A DNA stretch of 5,453 nt from Heteroruminococcus sp964369885 (GTDB lineage: Bacteria; Bacillota; Clostridia; Oscillospirales; Ruminococcaceae), in contig CAYJGQ010000115.1 of the NCBI GenBank assembly GCA_964369885.1, positions 1 through 5,453 of the forward strand, in the 5' to 3' direction. The translations under genes were made by a program, and so were the position numbers. The notes beneath the pieces are model-generated. The model was not told the origin of the DNA, made no database searches, and was given only the letters and a program-made list of their open reading frames with translations. Positions 4,322 to 5,453 of this stretch are shown here, one piece after another (the first letter of the stretch is position 1; every line of letters starts with the position of its first letter).

Positions 4322-5366
4322 ACATTATCGCACCCACCCTAAGGCCAGGGTTCAAGATTTGTTAAAGCTACTGTATCAAAGTGTGTTTGGCTGCGGCCAC
4401 ATGCTGGGCGATAAAACCGAGGGGTTGACCACCCTTGATGCAGAATTGCAGGCGCTTGCGCCCAGCATCCATGCCACCAATTGCCTTACAGATGTAGGTG
4501 GAGGTTTTTCTCGGCTACATCTTAGAGCTGTGCAGGAGCATGATCTCTCACCCCATACACTTTACCGCCTTTTTGAGCTTTCGGCCCTGCAACCATCGGG
4601 CAATATGGAGGAGTTTTTGCAAAAGGTTTATGTTTTGCAGGAACTGTGCCGAGCAGGTAACCTGCCTTTTTCTGCCCATGAGGTGGAGGAATTTGTGCGG
4701 GACTGGCAAAATAGCGGCGCTCGACCCTTTTCACATAGCCCCGATTTTAAAAAGGCTTACCATCCTGCGTACCGTGTGGTCAAGACAGCCCTTTGTCAGT
4801 TCTTGCCGCTATTTAGCGCCATCGATCGCCACATAAACACAAATGACTTGACAGTGCTTGCTATTGATGGCCGATGTGCATCGGGTAAAACCACCCTGGC
4901 AGACCTGATTTTTAAGCTGTATTGTTGTGCCGTCGTGCCTATTGATCACTTCTTTTTGCAGCCACATCAACGCAGTGCAGAGCGCTTGGCCACACCCGGA
5001 GGAAATATTGATCATGAGCGCTTTTTGCAGGAGGTGCTACTGCCTATACACCGTGGTGACAACTGCGCCTATCGCCCATACGACTGCTCGACAGGCAGGC
5101 TTTGCAGCTCAATCCGGCTCCCGGAAAAGCCTCGGCTTGTGGTGGTGGAGGGGTCGTACAGTCTGCACCCTGCCCTGCGCAGGCACTATGACCTGCAGGC
5201 CTGCCTATGGGTGGGACATGGCGAGCAACTGCGTAGGTTGAGCGAGAGGGAAAGCCCCCATATGCTAAAACGCTTTGTCGAGGAGTGGATTCCATTGGAA
5301 GAACAATATTTTTCGGCCTTTGATGTCACAAATACAGAGTTTTTGTTTCATACCGACCTGCCTTGA
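4287..5366 (+). CDS. Two-domain protein with C-terminal uridine kinase-like P-loop domain
   Basis: 359 residues. The C-terminal half (about 187-359) is a phosphoribulokinase/uridine-kinase/type I pantothenate-kinase-like P-loop fold. Walker A is GRCASGKT (195-202); then VPIDHFF (217-223, Asp220 as likely catalytic or Mg-binding acid), PGGNIDHERF (237-246), YRPYDCSTG (262-270), LVVVEGSYSLHP (284-295) and FVEEWIPLEEQYF (330-342). The N-terminal half (1-170) has no function I know; its marks are LYQSVFGCGHMLGD (29-42), LHLRAV (77-82), FSHSPDFKKAYHPAYRVV (148-165). Similar N-terminal regions occur, from memory, in clostridial proteins annotated only as uridine kinase or hypothetical. Start: ATG 4287 behind the G-rich GGGGGTGGGG (4273-4282). 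A GTG at 4254 in frame has no ribosome binding site. It overlaps the S-component gene by 35 nt, suggesting it phosphorylates the imported small molecule. Substrate unproven. Confidence 0.85.
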   Translation: MSQEQTRLLLLEHYRTHPKARVQDLLKLLYQSVFGCGHMLGDKTEGLTTLDAELQALAPSIHATNCLTDVGGGFSRLHLRAVQEHDLSPHTLYRLFELSALQPSGNMEEFLQKVYVLQELCRAGNLPFSAHEVEEFVRDWQNSGARPFSHSPDFKKAYHPAYRVVKTALCQFLPLFSAIDRHINTNDLTVLAIDGRCASGKTTLADLIFKLYCCAVVPIDHFFLQPHQRSAERLATPGGNIDHERFLQEVLLPIHRGDNCAYRPYDCSTGRLCSSIRLPEKPRLVVVEGSYSLHPALRRHYDLQACLWVGHGEQLRRLSERESPHMLKRFVEEWIPLEEQYFSAFDVTNTEFLFHTDLP

Positions 5367-5367
5367 G

Positions 5368-5433
5368 GCCAAGACCGTAGGGACTTTGCCCCTGTCGCTC
5401 ACGCGAAACGCCAAGGCCGTGGGGACACTGTCC
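5368..5433. repeat. Imperfect direct repeat, 42-nt period, with a short palindrome
   Basis: The unit GCCAAGACCGTAGGGACTTT (from 5368) recurs as GCCAAGGCCGTGGGGACACT (from 5410), with 16 of 20 bases identical at a period of 42. The second copy contains the palindrome GGACACTGTCC (5423-5433). It begins one base after the kinase stop codon and runs towards the window edge. It may be part of a dispersed intergenic repeat, or act as a GC-rich 3' structure; there is no T-run, so it is not a normal terminator. Truncated by the end of the window. Confidence 0.4.
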
Positions 5434-5453
5434 ACACCCCCTGCCACAGACCG

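Overview
The window looks like chromosomal DNA of a low-to-moderate GC Gram-positive anaerobe of the class Clostridia, possibly Oscillospiraceae/Ruminococcaceae-like. The signs are strong AGGAGG-type ribosome binding sites, sigma-A style promoters, hairpin-plus-T-run terminators, a DUF1292 (YrzB-type) gene, an energy-coupling-factor (ECF) transporter S subunit, and a cyclophilin lipoprotein of a clostridial type. Taxonomy is inferred from gene content, not from a marker gene. No phage, CRISPR, rRNA or tRNA was found, and no intact transposase.

Layout, left to right. (1) Positions 34-1129, minus strand: a complete single-gene unit for a secreted, lipid-anchored peptidyl-prolyl isomerase, with its own promoter (1100-1129) and a strong terminator (34-81). 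(2) Positions 1150-2138: about 1 kb with no convincing gene. Its minus strand nevertheless has a good promoter (2110-2138), a 19-codon ORF behind a near-perfect Shine-Dalgarno sequence (1991-2050), many local hairpins, and an 11-bp terminator-like hairpin at the far end (1166-1194). It is either an undescribed structured RNA with a leader peptide or a badly decayed gene. (3) Positions 2143-2677: an AT-rich divergent control region, then a plus-strand promoter (2197-2225), a leader of about 140 nt containing an apparent terminator/attenuator (2308-2334), and a small acidic DUF1292 protein. (4) Positions 2737-3677: an extended -10 promoter, a structured RNA that is probably 6S RNA, a strong terminator whose T-run ends directly before the ribosome binding site of the next gene, and tcdA, encoding the tRNA threonylcarbamoyladenosine (t6A) cyclising enzyme. 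(5) Positions 3764-5366: a translationally overlapping pair, an ECF S component and a two-part protein with a C-terminal uridine-kinase-like P-loop domain; probably one uptake-plus-phosphorylation unit. (6) Positions 5367-5453: a downstream spacer holding a 42-nt-period imperfect direct repeat.

Most genes are housekeeping (protein folding at the cell surface, RNA polymerase regulation, tRNA modification, vitamin or nucleoside-type uptake). The parts worth a second look are the RNA-level ones: the gene-free minus-strand unit, the attenuated leader of the DUF1292 gene, and the 6S-like RNA/terminator/tcdA arrangement.
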